Assembly: GCA_008933805.1 (NCBI GenBank)
Contig: WBUH01000004.1
Coordinates: 1-64,000 of the forward strand
Direction of reading: 5' to 3'
Origin: Bacteroidota bacterium
Lineage (GTDB): Bacteria; Bacteroidota; Bacteroidia; UBA8524
DNA: 64,000 nt
The translations under genes and the position numbers were made by a program. Shown one piece after another: positions 47,273 to 55,940 of this stretch (the stretch's first letter is position 1; the number at the start of each line of letters is the position of its first letter). The notes beneath the pieces were generated by a model. The model made no database searches. It saw only the letters and a program-made list of their open reading frames with translations, and was not told the DNA's origin.

Positions 47273-47977
47273 TTAAAAAGTAAACTCTTCAACCACAGAT
47301 TGAAGAAAATCGCTTGAGTACACGCATCCGTGGCAAACAGTTACCATCCCATACTTGTTCTCTTTCACAGACTTTATTAATCCCCTTTGCTTTTGTGTTA
47401 AAACATAACCGCCAAGTCTTAGTTTATAAAAACCTTCTACAGCATAGGCTTGTAATTCAGGCTGTAAAGCAATTAGCCAATTCTCCAAAGCAATAGTGTC
47501 TTTCCTTTCAACCAGTTCGTTTAGCTGTATTCGATAATGGGGAGCTTCACCTGTAAATCCACAATTCCTGCCATAAACATACTCCATTCTTTTAATACGC
47601 TCCATTTGTGTTGCCCCTTCTAATTCCCTCATCGCCAAACCGGTTGTAGCAGTATCCCAAAAATCGGAGGTAATAATTTCAAGTTTACCCGCCAGCTTGC
47701 GAAACTGAAACTTTAGTACACTATCCCCTTTTCGTTCTGCGTCATAGGAGTAGCTGCTGTCCCTAAAGTAAATACGGATTACTGAACACAATGCTGAGTC
47801 TTTTACCTCAAATGTATAGTGATGTGTACTTTCGTATTCCTTTGTATTAAATACATAGGCTAATACTTCAGAGTACTTACGCGTCTCAATCACCTTAAAA
47901 AGTTCAGCATCTGATTTCATCTGACCTTTTACCGGGACAAAAAGAATCAATACACACAGTACTGCGAGATACTTCAT
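47273..47977 (-). CDS. Exported protein of unknown function
   Basis: 234 residues from ATG 47977, chosen because it starts at the signal peptide (MKYLAVLCVLILFVPVKG); the frame extends to 48016. It has two Cys in the last quarter (VTVCHGCVYSSDF), a CxxC pair that could bind metal or form a disulfide. No family recognised. Confidence 0.65.
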   Translation of the reverse strand: MKYLAVLCVLILFVPVKGQMKSDAELFKVIETRKYSEVLAYVFNTKEYESTHHYTFEVKDSALCSVIRIYFRDSSYSYDAERKGDSVLKFQFRKLAGKLEIITSDFWDTATTGLAMRELEGATQMERIKRMEYVYGRNCGFTGEAPHYRIQLNELVERKDTIALENWLIALQPELQAYAVEGFYKLRLGGYVLTQKQRGLIKSVKENKYGMVTVCHGCVYSSDFLQSVVEEFTF

Positions 47978-48021
47978 ACTTAGATAACGATAGGAGTCAC
48001 CCTGCGGTTGTAGCATAACCC

Positions 48022-49362
48022 CTAAATCAACCCGCGTGATTTTAGCTCAAGGTATTTGTTGATGGTATTTACCGATAGGTCTTGCGGCGGGGTAAGTATG
48101 CTTTGTATGCCGTACTTTAACAACTCTGCGACTATCTGCCGTTTTTCATACATCATCTTTTCGGCAATGGTTTTAATGTACACGTCTTCCAGCGTAAGGG
48201 CTGTATCTTGAGTAAGTGCTTCCAGTTCAGTGTTTTCAAAGAAAATCACCACCAGCAAATGGTTTTTGGCAAGTCCCCTGAAAAACGGCAAGTACCTGCG
48301 CAGTGATGTCATCGACTCAAAGTTGGTATAGAACAAAAGCAAACTGCGCTGCTTTATCTGCCTGCGTATGGTGGCATACAGCAGTTCGTGGTTGGCCTCA
48401 AGGTAGCGGGTTTTTTGGGCATACAAGGTTTCTAATATCTTGCCCATTTGGTCGGGTTTACGCTCAGCCTGCAAAATGCTCACCTTCTCCTCGGTAAATG
48501 TAATCAAGCCCGCCTTGTCGTACTTTTTAATGGCGATATTACTGATTACTAAACTTGAGTTGATGGCGTAATCCATCAAGCTAAGGCCTTCAAAAGGCAT
48601 TTTCATCACCCGTCCTTTATCAATAATGCTGTACACCTGCTGCGACTTCTCGTCCTGATATTGGTTCACCATAAACCCGCCTTTGCGAGCGGTGGCCTTC
48701 CAATTTATCGTGCGAAAATCATCGCCCTGCACATAGTCGCGTATTTGCTCAAACTCAAAATTATGCCCTATGCGACGTATCTTTTTAATCCCTGCCATCA
48801 CCAAACGGTTACTAATGGCCAGCAACTCGTATTTGTGCATTTGTATGTACGATGGGTACACGGGCACGGTTATCTCCGCATCAAACGTAAAACGGCGGTT
48901 CACCAGCCCCAGCAAGGTACTTGCAAACACATTCAGCTTATTAAAGGTGTATTCGCCGCGTTTGTGGGGACGCAACTCGTAGGTAAACTGTTTTTTAGCG
49001 TCGGCTTTGAGTGAAAAATACGATGTGTTTTTGCGGTACTGAAACTGCTCAGGAACTTCGTCAATCACCTCAGTATAGATAAGAAACGGATAACGGCTTT
49101 CTACCTCTACCAAAATGGGGTTCGGGTCGCCGTTACTTAGCTTATCGGCCATAGTACGCGAAGCATTGATGCCCGTTTTCCGCGAATACAGCATCAGAAT
49201 ATCAACTACAGCTATTCCGCCATACACGTACAAAGTGGCTTTACCCGCTGCAAACAGCACGGGCACGAAAAACCCTGCCACCAGCACAACGGCAATGATT
49301 GCCAACCCGTAGAAAAAACGGTTGGTGAGGTATAGCGATTTTATGTACTTGATGAGTAACAA
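48022..49362 (-). CDS. DUF58 domain-containing protein
   Basis: 446 residues. Two N-terminal TM helices (about 14-55), then a DUF58 region with VQGDDFRTINWKATARKGG, which fits von Willebrand-like folds that partner MoxR ATPases. It closes the MoxR cluster. Confidence 0.92.
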   Translation of the reverse strand: MLLIKYIKSLYLTNRFFYGLAIIAVVLVAGFFVPVLFAAGKATLYVYGGIAVVDILMLYSRKTGINASRTMADKLSNGDPNPILVEVESRYPFLIYTEVIDEVPEQFQYRKNTSYFSLKADAKKQFTYELRPHKRGEYTFNKLNVFASTLLGLVNRRFTFDAEITVPVYPSYIQMHKYELLAISNRLVMAGIKKIRRIGHNFEFEQIRDYVQGDDFRTINWKATARKGGFMVNQYQDEKSQQVYSIIDKGRVMKMPFEGLSLMDYAINSSLVISNIAIKKYDKAGLITFTEEKVSILQAERKPDQMGKILETLYAQKTRYLEANHELLYATIRRQIKQRSLLLFYTNFESMTSLRRYLPFFRGLAKNHLLVVIFFENTELEALTQDTALTLEDVYIKTIAEKMMYEKRQIVAELLKYGIQSILTPPQDLSVNTINKYLELKSRGLI

Positions 49363-49430
49363 GTTTTGTTTTGATGTTTTGTGGTTTCCCTTCGACTGGC
49401 TCCCCTTCGGCAGGCTCAGGGAGGAGGGGA

Positions 49431-50402
49431 TTACCTAGGTACTTCTACTTTTTCAATCAGTTGTTTTACAATATCATTGGCGGTAGCGCCTTCCATTTCT
49501 TTTTCGGGGGTAAGGATAATACGGTGGCGCAACACGGGGTAAGCGGCCTCCTGCACATCGTCGGGGCTAACGAAATCACGGCCGCGTATGGCTGCAAAAG
49601 CTTTTGCCGCATTCATAATGTTTAGCGAAGCACGTGGCGAAGCACCTAAGTACAAGCCGTTGAAATTGCGCGATTGCTGCACCAAAGTGGCTATGTAGGT
49701 AAGCAGTTTCTCTTCGATAAAAATCTGTTTTACTGTTTTTTGGTGCGCCAATAACTCCTCGCGGCTGATAACGGGATTAACCAGTGCTACAGGGTTTGCA
49801 GCAGTTTGGCCGTTGAAATCGGTTAGTATTTTAATCTCTTCTTGTAACGAAGGGTATTCTATCTCGATTTTAAACAAAAATCGGTCGAGCTGTGCTTCGG
49901 GCAAGCGGTAGGTTCCCTCCTGCTCAATGGGGTTTTGGGTGGCAAACACGATAAACGGAGCTTCTAACACCGATGTTCTTCCGTCGGCAGTTATCTGGCG
50001 TTCTTCCATTACCTCAAACAAAGCGGCCTGTGTTTTGGCAGGAGCACGGTTTATCTCGTCAATCAACACAATATTGCTGAATATAGGCCCTTTTCTAAAC
50101 TCAAACTCATGGGTCTTTTGATTAAATATAGAGGTTCCTATAATATCGCTGGGCATCAAATCAGGGGTAAACTGTATGCGCGAAAAACCTACCGAAAACG
50201 ATTTTGCCAATAGTTTGCTGGTAAGGGTTTTGGCGATACCGGGAACACCTTCAAGCAGCACGTGACCGTTGGCCAACAGTGCCACAATCATTTGGTCTAT
50301 CATGCGGTGCTGGCCAACTATTACTTTGGCCATTTCTTCCCGTATTTTTTCTATCGACTGCGAAAGGTGGCTTATATCCACTCTGTTTTCAAATTCTTCC
50401 AT
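49431..50402 (-). CDS. MoxR-family AAA+ ATPase
   Basis: 323 residues. Walker A GVPGIAKTLTSK, Walker B VLIDEINRAPAKTQAALFE, and sensor region FATQNPIEQEG. MoxR proteins are chaperone-like ATPases that act with VWA/DUF58 partners. Its ATG overlaps the stop of the DUF4350 gene (TGATG), so the two are translationally coupled. Confidence 0.94.
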   Translation of the reverse strand: MEEFENRVDISHLSQSIEKIREEMAKVIVGQHRMIDQMIVALLANGHVLLEGVPGIAKTLTSKLLAKSFSVGFSRIQFTPDLMPSDIIGTSIFNQKTHEFEFRKGPIFSNIVLIDEINRAPAKTQAALFEVMEERQITADGRTSVLEAPFIVFATQNPIEQEGTYRLPEAQLDRFLFKIEIEYPSLQEEIKILTDFNGQTAANPVALVNPVISREELLAHQKTVKQIFIEEKLLTYIATLVQQSRNFNGLYLGASPRASLNIMNAAKAFAAIRGRDFVSPDDVQEAAYPVLRHRIILTPEKEMEGATANDIVKQLIEKVEVPR

Positions 50403-51613
50403 CAGTTGGCTTTTTTATAAAAGTTATCAATTACTTTACTTAGTTCTAACACCCTGTCAGGGGTAAGTCCGCTTGTTTTGCGAACGGTGATTATCAAATA
50501 GTACATAAACCGTACGTCCTTTTCGGCTACCCCGCTTTTTTCGGCCAGTAGTATTGCAAACTCAGGGTTCTCAAAATCAAAACGCAGGTAGTAACGGCTG
50601 TATATAAATTGTATCAGGTGTTGTACTTTCTTAGCGGCTATATCGGCGTGGTTGCCTTTATTGAAGTATAAACGGCCAATGGTGCGGGTAAACTCCAACG
50701 AAGTATTGGCCAGCGGTTCAATAACGGGTATGGGCCTTTGCCTGCGTTTGGTGCGGAACACAAAAAACAACCCCACGCCAAATAATGCAAGGTAAAATGC
50801 CCACCTAAAGGCAGGTTGGCTTAATACATATGTAAGCGGTGAATCTGTTTTAATAGGCCCGCTATTCATGCTTTTTTCCTTATAAAACTCATCCCAAAGT
50901 ATGGTTTGCTGCGGCAGGTACGATAAGGTGTTAAACGTGTGTTTGTAGTTATTCCCCTCAAGCACATACATATTGCTGTACATTTTTGGGTTGGTGTGCA
51001 GTAGCATTTTACCCTTGCCGCAGGTGTACTGCACAAAGTTCACCAGCGAGTCGTTAAGCACACCTAATACTTTAAGGTTCTTATCCGGGTTGGTGTCTAC
51101 TTCAAAGTAAGTAACGCTTTCCCTAAACGGGTAAGCAAACTTATCGGCCTTCAGTGTGGGGCTTACCAATTTGGCGTACAAAACAGTGTCTTTGCTAAAG
51201 TATTTAGGGTACTCCATTGCCTGTATGCCAATATCCTCAAGACTAAAGTTATTAAAATACTCGGATGAGATAAACACCGTATTGCCCCGCTTGGCATACT
51301 CTACCAGCTTGTCCCATTCGTACTCATCAATACTGCCGCCTGATGATATTATCACCAAGTTCGATTTTCCGCCCGCTATTTTCTCCGCTTCATCAATGTA
51401 TAAGTACGGGGTTTTTTCTTGCCGTTTTATCTCTTTGCCCCCGTTAAGCTCCTGTAGTTGCTCAAAAATTATGTAACTGCCGTAGGGAATTTTATCATCA
51501 GCGTCATAAGTTTCTGTCCAGTCGGTAGGCTCGGGCGCACCTAACTCAACGCTAAGTAACAGCGCAAACAAAAGCACAACGGCTATTATGTATTTAGCTG
51601 TTCCTGTTCTCAT
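50402..51613 (-). CDS. DUF4350 domain-containing membrane protein
   Basis: 403 residues. An N-terminal TM helix (about 9-24), a soluble DUF4350 region (PYGSYIIFEQLQEL, VIISSGGSIDEYEWDKLVEY), a second TM helix (about 266-286) and a cytosolic tail. It overlaps both neighbours, a tight operon. Confidence 0.85.
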   Translation of the reverse strand: MRTGTAKYIIAVVLLFALLLSVELGAPEPTDWTETYDADDKIPYGSYIIFEQLQELNGGKEIKRQEKTPYLYIDEAEKIAGGKSNLVIISSGGSIDEYEWDKLVEYAKRGNTVFISSEYFNNFSLEDIGIQAMEYPKYFSKDTVLYAKLVSPTLKADKFAYPFRESVTYFEVDTNPDKNLKVLGVLNDSLVNFVQYTCGKGKMLLHTNPKMYSNMYVLEGNNYKHTFNTLSYLPQQTILWDEFYKEKSMNSGPIKTDSPLTYVLSQPAFRWAFYLALFGVGLFFVFRTKRRQRPIPVIEPLANTSLEFTRTIGRLYFNKGNHADIAAKKVQHLIQFIYSRYYLRFDFENPEFAILLAEKSGVAEKDVRFMYYLIITVRKTSGLTPDRVLELSKVIDNFYKKAN

Positions 51614-52352
51614 TTGCTTTTAGTCTTTTATCGCTTTTTGTCAGCTCCAAGTAGGTTTCTCCGGCCTTTTTGAACAGGGCTTCGGTGGCTTCAAAATCAC
51701 CGTAAAACACATATTCAAAATAGAAGGTAAGCAGCTTAAAAGGTGCCTTTACTGCACCTGTAGGAAGCTCGTATAAATACTGGCTGTTGGTTTTGTTAAT
51801 GGTGAGGGTAATAAACCCGGCCGACGAAAGTTGCTTAAGCGTTAGCGTGTAATAAATCCGGATGGCTTCTTTATAGTTTTTTGCGGCAATGGCCTTTTGT
51901 AACTGGCTTTGTAAACTGCTTGTGCTGGCTGATAAATCAATGAAATCTGTACGCAAGCTTTGGCCTGTTTCTCCGGCATTGCCCCGCCTCCATAGGGTAC
52001 GTACTTCGTTTTTCATAAAGAAATACACAATACCTATCACCACTAATCCAATGATAATCCATTGAATAGCTTTTTGTTGCTGCATGGTAAATTTTGCCAG
52101 TTTTGTACCAAAAAGCTTTTCGCCCAACCAGTTTAAAAACCGCTGCAAAGGGCTTTCGCCTCTCTCGTAGCTTTTCTCGTAATTAAAATCGCTGTTGTTT
52201 TTGTATTCCTCTATTTGCTTGCTATCGGGTTGTCTTGGGGTCACCGTGCTTTTATCAAACAAAGCAGTATCAACCACGCTGTTTGCTTGCGCCTGATAAG
52301 CCAGAGCACACAGTGTAACAAGGATAAAAAGTAATAGGGATTTTAGTTTCAA
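51594..52352 (-). CDS. DUF4129-like membrane protein
   Basis: 252 residues. Signal peptide or first TM helix (LLLFILVTLCALAYQA), a central TM helix (about 95-112), and a C-terminal helical domain with TLTINKTNSQYLYELP of DUF4129 type. It overlaps the DUF4350 gene by 20 bases. Confidence 0.8.
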   Translation of the reverse strand: MKLKSLLLFILVTLCALAYQAQANSVVDTALFDKSTVTPRQPDSKQIEEYKNNSDFNYEKSYERGESPLQRFLNWLGEKLFGTKLAKFTMQQQKAIQWIIIGLVVIGIVYFFMKNEVRTLWRRGNAGETGQSLRTDFIDLSASTSSLQSQLQKAIAAKNYKEAIRIYYTLTLKQLSSAGFITLTINKTNSQYLYELPTGAVKAPFKLLTFYFEYVFYGDFEATEALFKKAGETYLELTKSDKRLKANENRNS

Positions 52353-52355
52353 GGC

Positions 52356-53324
52356 TTAGTATTGCTCCTCAGGTTTTATATCGATGGTTTCATTCATGGC
52401 TTCTACTTTTTTGCGTAAGCCAATGTACTCCTTCTTTTCAATCAGTCCAAAGTAAGCAAATCCGCTGGTGCTAAACTGGAACAAATACCCGAAGAACAGC
52501 ACAACGGGAGTTACAGTAAGGTAGATAATTAGTATGGTTTTTACAGTACTGACATCTACTTGTTCAGTACTTGTTTTTAATACTTCGAAAGATTGAAGTA
52601 AAGCTTGATATACAATCATCACCAATACTTGTACTACAATGGCCGAAACAAATGTAACTGCCATAGTTTGCCAAAAACTGCCGCGTAATAATTGAACTAC
52701 GCGGCCTATTGAATCGAAAAAACTATCGTTTTCATAATATACTACCGGTAATAGAATGGTGATAAACGTAACCGATGCCAACATAAATACCAGAAATACA
52801 CAAACCATTATTATTGGCCCAAGGACAGGAATGACGGATAATCCAACTAATAAAAAGGTTAGTATGAATGAAATGATAAAAAACCCTATGAACAGTGCAA
52901 CAGAATAGCCCAATAAAAAGAAAAACAATCGAACAGCCCTACTGCGTATTTCTTGCCATACATCGGCAGGGGTTATGTTTTCCTTGTTTTCGCCATACAA
53001 CTTAATGTACCCAAACACTACGCTAATAGCCAATACGATGGTAACAAAAGCCAATAGCATGGTTAAGAAAAAATTTCCGCCGAAAATTGCATCAAACGCT
53101 GCATTTTGTCTGCTTCTGCCATAATAAGTATCCGCTTGAGAAGCAGTATCAATTATCTTCATTGAAAACATCGACATCATTATCGAAGAAATAACATACA
53201 ACGGAGCAACAATAACTACCAAGCTACGCAGTAAGCCCTTAAAATTGCGTTTTATAAAGGCTACGCTATCGGCAAATACCTGACTGAAATCTCGTTGTTT
53301 ATATAACTCAACCTTGTTGTGCAT
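52356..53324 (-). CDS. Multi-spanning membrane protein of the MoxR cluster
   Basis: 322 residues, about six TM helices, no catalytic motif. It resembles uncharacterised membrane proteins commonly placed between SpoIIM and DUF4129 genes in Bacteroidota. It overlaps the SpoIIM gene by 17 bases. Confidence 0.75.
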   Translation of the reverse strand: MHNKVELYKQRDFSQVFADSVAFIKRNFKGLLRSLVVIVAPLYVISSIMMSMFSMKIIDTASQADTYYGRSRQNAAFDAIFGGNFFLTMLLAFVTIVLAISVVFGYIKLYGENKENITPADVWQEIRSRAVRLFFFLLGYSVALFIGFFIISFILTFLLVGLSVIPVLGPIIMVCVFLVFMLASVTFITILLPVVYYENDSFFDSIGRVVQLLRGSFWQTMAVTFVSAIVVQVLVMIVYQALLQSFEVLKTSTEQVDVSTVKTILIIYLTVTPVVLFFGYLFQFSTSGFAYFGLIEKKEYIGLRKKVEAMNETIDIKPEEQY

Positions 53325-54273
53325 ATAATTTCTTATGAAGTTTTTTGGGAAGTATAATATAGTACCACACTATAAAAGGCAATGTGATACCAATGGATAA
53401 AATGCCCACTATGGGTTCTTTATAGTGACGGGTTACAAAGCTTTCTAAAAAGCCTGCCACAATAAACAAGGGAACTAAGCCTACAGCAATTTTAGCAACG
53501 GTTCGGGCATTGTTTTTTAACGATTGCATACGGGTATATGTACCGGGAAACAGAATACTGTTCCCCAACAAGATGCCTGCCCCGCCTGCTATTACAATGC
53601 TTGATATTTCAATTACCCCGTGTATCCACACTGTCATCATGGCCGTGCCCAGTACTCCTTCGTTAAACAAAAAAGTAAAAAACACCCCTACCATCACACC
53701 GTTGCGCAACAGTTCTATGCAGGTAAACACCGATGCTAATATGCCCAAGGCTATCACCCTAAACGAAACCATGATATTGTTGAACGTGATGCGAAAAAAC
53801 ATATCTGTACCCCCACTATCACCGTATATACCCATTGGATTGCCCGAAGCAATGTTATCAAGCGTTGTGTTCACATAGGCATTGCCCAAAAAGAACCTCG
53901 GAAAATCTTTATCAAAGTAGGTAGATACTATACCCGCTAATATTGCCAGCACAAATACAATCAGCGACACACGCATGGGTGTGCGCGCCTGCTGTATAGC
54001 CAGGGGAACTTCGTATGTCCAAAAGTTGAGTAAGCGGCCTTGTTTTTCTTTTTTATTGCGGTAAATGGTTTGGTGGGCTTTCACCGCCAAGCCATTTAGG
54101 TACTGCGTGGTTTTAGATTGCGGGTAATAGGTTTGCGCGTACGATAAATCGTCGGTAATTTCTACAAACAGCTCCGCAAGCTTATCAGGGTGTGTATTAG
54201 CCGTTTGCGCCATTTGGTCTTCAAACGCTTTCCATTTCTGATGATTTTGTTTTGTAAAGGCTGCCTCGCGCAT
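53308..54273 (-). CDS. Stage II sporulation protein M-like (SpoIIM) membrane protein
   Basis: 321 residues. A soluble N-terminal helical part (about 1-100), then about five TM helices of the SpoIIM family (FNNIMVSFRVIALGILASVF, VMVGVFFTFLFNEGV, WIHGVIEISSIVIAGGAG). In Bacillus, SpoIIM belongs to the engulfment complex; in non-sporulating Bacteroidota it is a standing partner of RDD and MoxR genes, role unknown. Confidence 0.9.
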   Translation of the reverse strand: MREAAFTKQNHQKWKAFEDQMAQTANTHPDKLAELFVEITDDLSYAQTYYPQSKTTQYLNGLAVKAHQTIYRNKKEKQGRLLNFWTYEVPLAIQQARTPMRVSLIVFVLAILAGIVSTYFDKDFPRFFLGNAYVNTTLDNIASGNPMGIYGDSGGTDMFFRITFNNIMVSFRVIALGILASVFTCIELLRNGVMVGVFFTFLFNEGVLGTAMMTVWIHGVIEISSIVIAGGAGILLGNSILFPGTYTRMQSLKNNARTVAKIAVGLVPLFIVAGFLESFVTRHYKEPIVGILSIGITLPFIVWYYIILPKKLHKKLYAQQG

Positions 54274-54389
54274 AGATGTAAATACCCTGCTTACCCCTGC
54301 AAAATATATATTTGAACTGAGATATTGATTGCTGTTTTGCTATTTTTGACGAATACGATATTTAATAAACATTCTGTTAGCGTAAAAGT

Positions 54390-55100
54390 ATGTCTGAAAA
54401 CCTGATAATTAATACCACACAAAACGTCCGTCTTAATTTTGAGCTTGCCAGTTTGGGTGACCGTATTTTAGCCGGTGTAATAGATATACTGATACTTTGG
54501 GGGGCAGTTTTAGGTTTTCGTTTAGGGCTGCCGCAAACCATTCCAATACAAATTACCATGTATGCCCTTGTAATATTGTATCATCCCTTGTTTGAACTTT
54601 TTAACAACGGGCGCAGTATTGGAAAAATGGTAATGAAAACCCGCGTTATCCGATTAGACGGTACGGAGCCAACCATTGGTGATTATTCGTTACGTTGGTT
54701 GTTGGGTTTAGTTGAAGTGCTGATTTCGCAAGGCTCTATAGCAATGATTTCTTTTTTGTTTGGCGAAAAAAGCCAGCGTTTAGGTGATATGGCTGCCGGT
54801 ACTACGGTTGCTAAACTTAAACCCCGTGTTACACTAGAACAAACCTTGTTTGAAGATACTGACGATAATTACGTGCCTCACTATCCGCAGGCAGGTGAGT
54901 TATCGCCTATTGATATTGAAACACTTAAAGAAGTAGTGGAAGCTATAAAGAAAACCTATACCGTAAGCACCATTACGTTGATTGAAAAAGCACGTTCAAC
55001 GGTTGAGGCTAAGTTGGGTATAAAAGCGGTTGAAAAAGACACGCTGTCTTTTATCTCGCGCATTATAAAAGACTATAACTTTATCAGCTCAAAAGATTAA
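54390..55100 (+). CDS. RDD-family membrane protein
   Basis: 236 residues. The RDD signature is present as LGDRILAGVIDILILW and GRSIGKMVMKTRVI, with three to four TM helices (about 24-150) and a charged C-terminal cytosolic tail. It is divergent from the SpoIIM gene, with which it typically clusters. Confidence 0.92.
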   Translation: MSENLIINTTQNVRLNFELASLGDRILAGVIDILILWGAVLGFRLGLPQTIPIQITMYALVILYHPLFELFNNGRSIGKMVMKTRVIRLDGTEPTIGDYSLRWLLGLVEVLISQGSIAMISFLFGEKSQRLGDMAAGTTVAKLKPRVTLEQTLFEDTDDNYVPHYPQAGELSPIDIETLKEVVEAIKKTYTVSTITLIEKARSTVEAKLGIKAVEKDTLSFISRIIKDYNFISSKD

Positions 55101-55107
55101 TCGGCAC

Positions 55108-55827
55108 TTATTGCTGCAAGCACCGTTTATACATTTGTACGGTGTTGTTTAGCCCCAAATACAAGGCATCACATATTAGTGCGTGACCTATTGAAACCTC
55201 CAGCAATCCTTCAATATTCTTGTAAAAGTAGTTCAGGTTGTTCAAGTCCAAATCGTGGCCTGCATTAATACCCAAGCCCAACGAATTGGCAATTTTGGCC
55301 GCTTCGCGATAAGGGGCTATTGCCTTTTCTTTATCGGTTAAATAACCGTGGGCGTACGCCTCTGTATATAACTCAATCCGGTCGGTACCCGTTTCTTTTG
55401 CACCTTCAATCAAAGCAGGCACAGGGTCGATAAAAATAGAAGTACGGATGCCGTGTTCTTTAAACAAGGCTATTATATCCTTCAAATACTGTTTGTGTTG
55501 TATAGTATCCCACCCTTGATTGCTGGTAAGTGCATTTTCAGCATCAGGTACTAAGGTAACCTGTGTGGGTTTAGTTTTCAGCACCAAATCAACAAAACTC
55601 TGTGTGCGGGGATTCCCTTCAATGTTAAACTCCGTTTTCACCACATCTTTCAGCGCATACACATCCGCATACCGTATGTGCCTTTCATCAGGTCGGGGAT
55701 GCACCGTTATCCCATCCGCACCAAACATTTCACAATCAATTGCTGCCTTAACCACATCTGGGTTGTTACCCCCGCGGGCATTGCGCAAGGTTGCAAACTT
55801 GTTTATGTTAACACTTAATTTTGCCAC
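55108..55827 (-). CDS. pdxJ: Pyridoxine 5'-phosphate synthase
   Basis: Final ring-closing step of DXP-dependent vitamin B6 synthesis. 239 residues from GTG 55827 (sequence [19 protein letters not shown] follows); the longer frame to 55896 adds 23 non-homologous residues. Visible: [24 protein letters not shown] and [15 protein letters not shown], all PdxJ motifs. It converges with the RDD gene, 7 bases apart. Confidence 0.95.
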   Translation of the reverse strand: MAKLSVNINKFATLRNARGGNNPDVVKAAIDCEMFGADGITVHPRPDERHIRYADVYALKDVVKTEFNIEGNPRTQSFVDLVLKTKPTQVTLVPDAENALTSNQGWDTIQHKQYLKDIIALFKEHGIRTSIFIDPVPALIEGAKETGTDRIELYTEAYAHGYLTDKEKAIAPYREAAKIANSLGLGINAGHDLDLNNLNYFYKNIEGLLEVSIGHALICDALYLGLNNTVQMYKRCLQQ

Positions 55828-55940
55828 TTTGTTACTCAAATAAACTTTGCCTGCAAATAAACAGCTAATTGCCCCGCTTGTAAAAGAAAACAGCAATAAT
55901 TAATCTCAAACACCGTATTTTGTGGTATTTATCACCCGCG

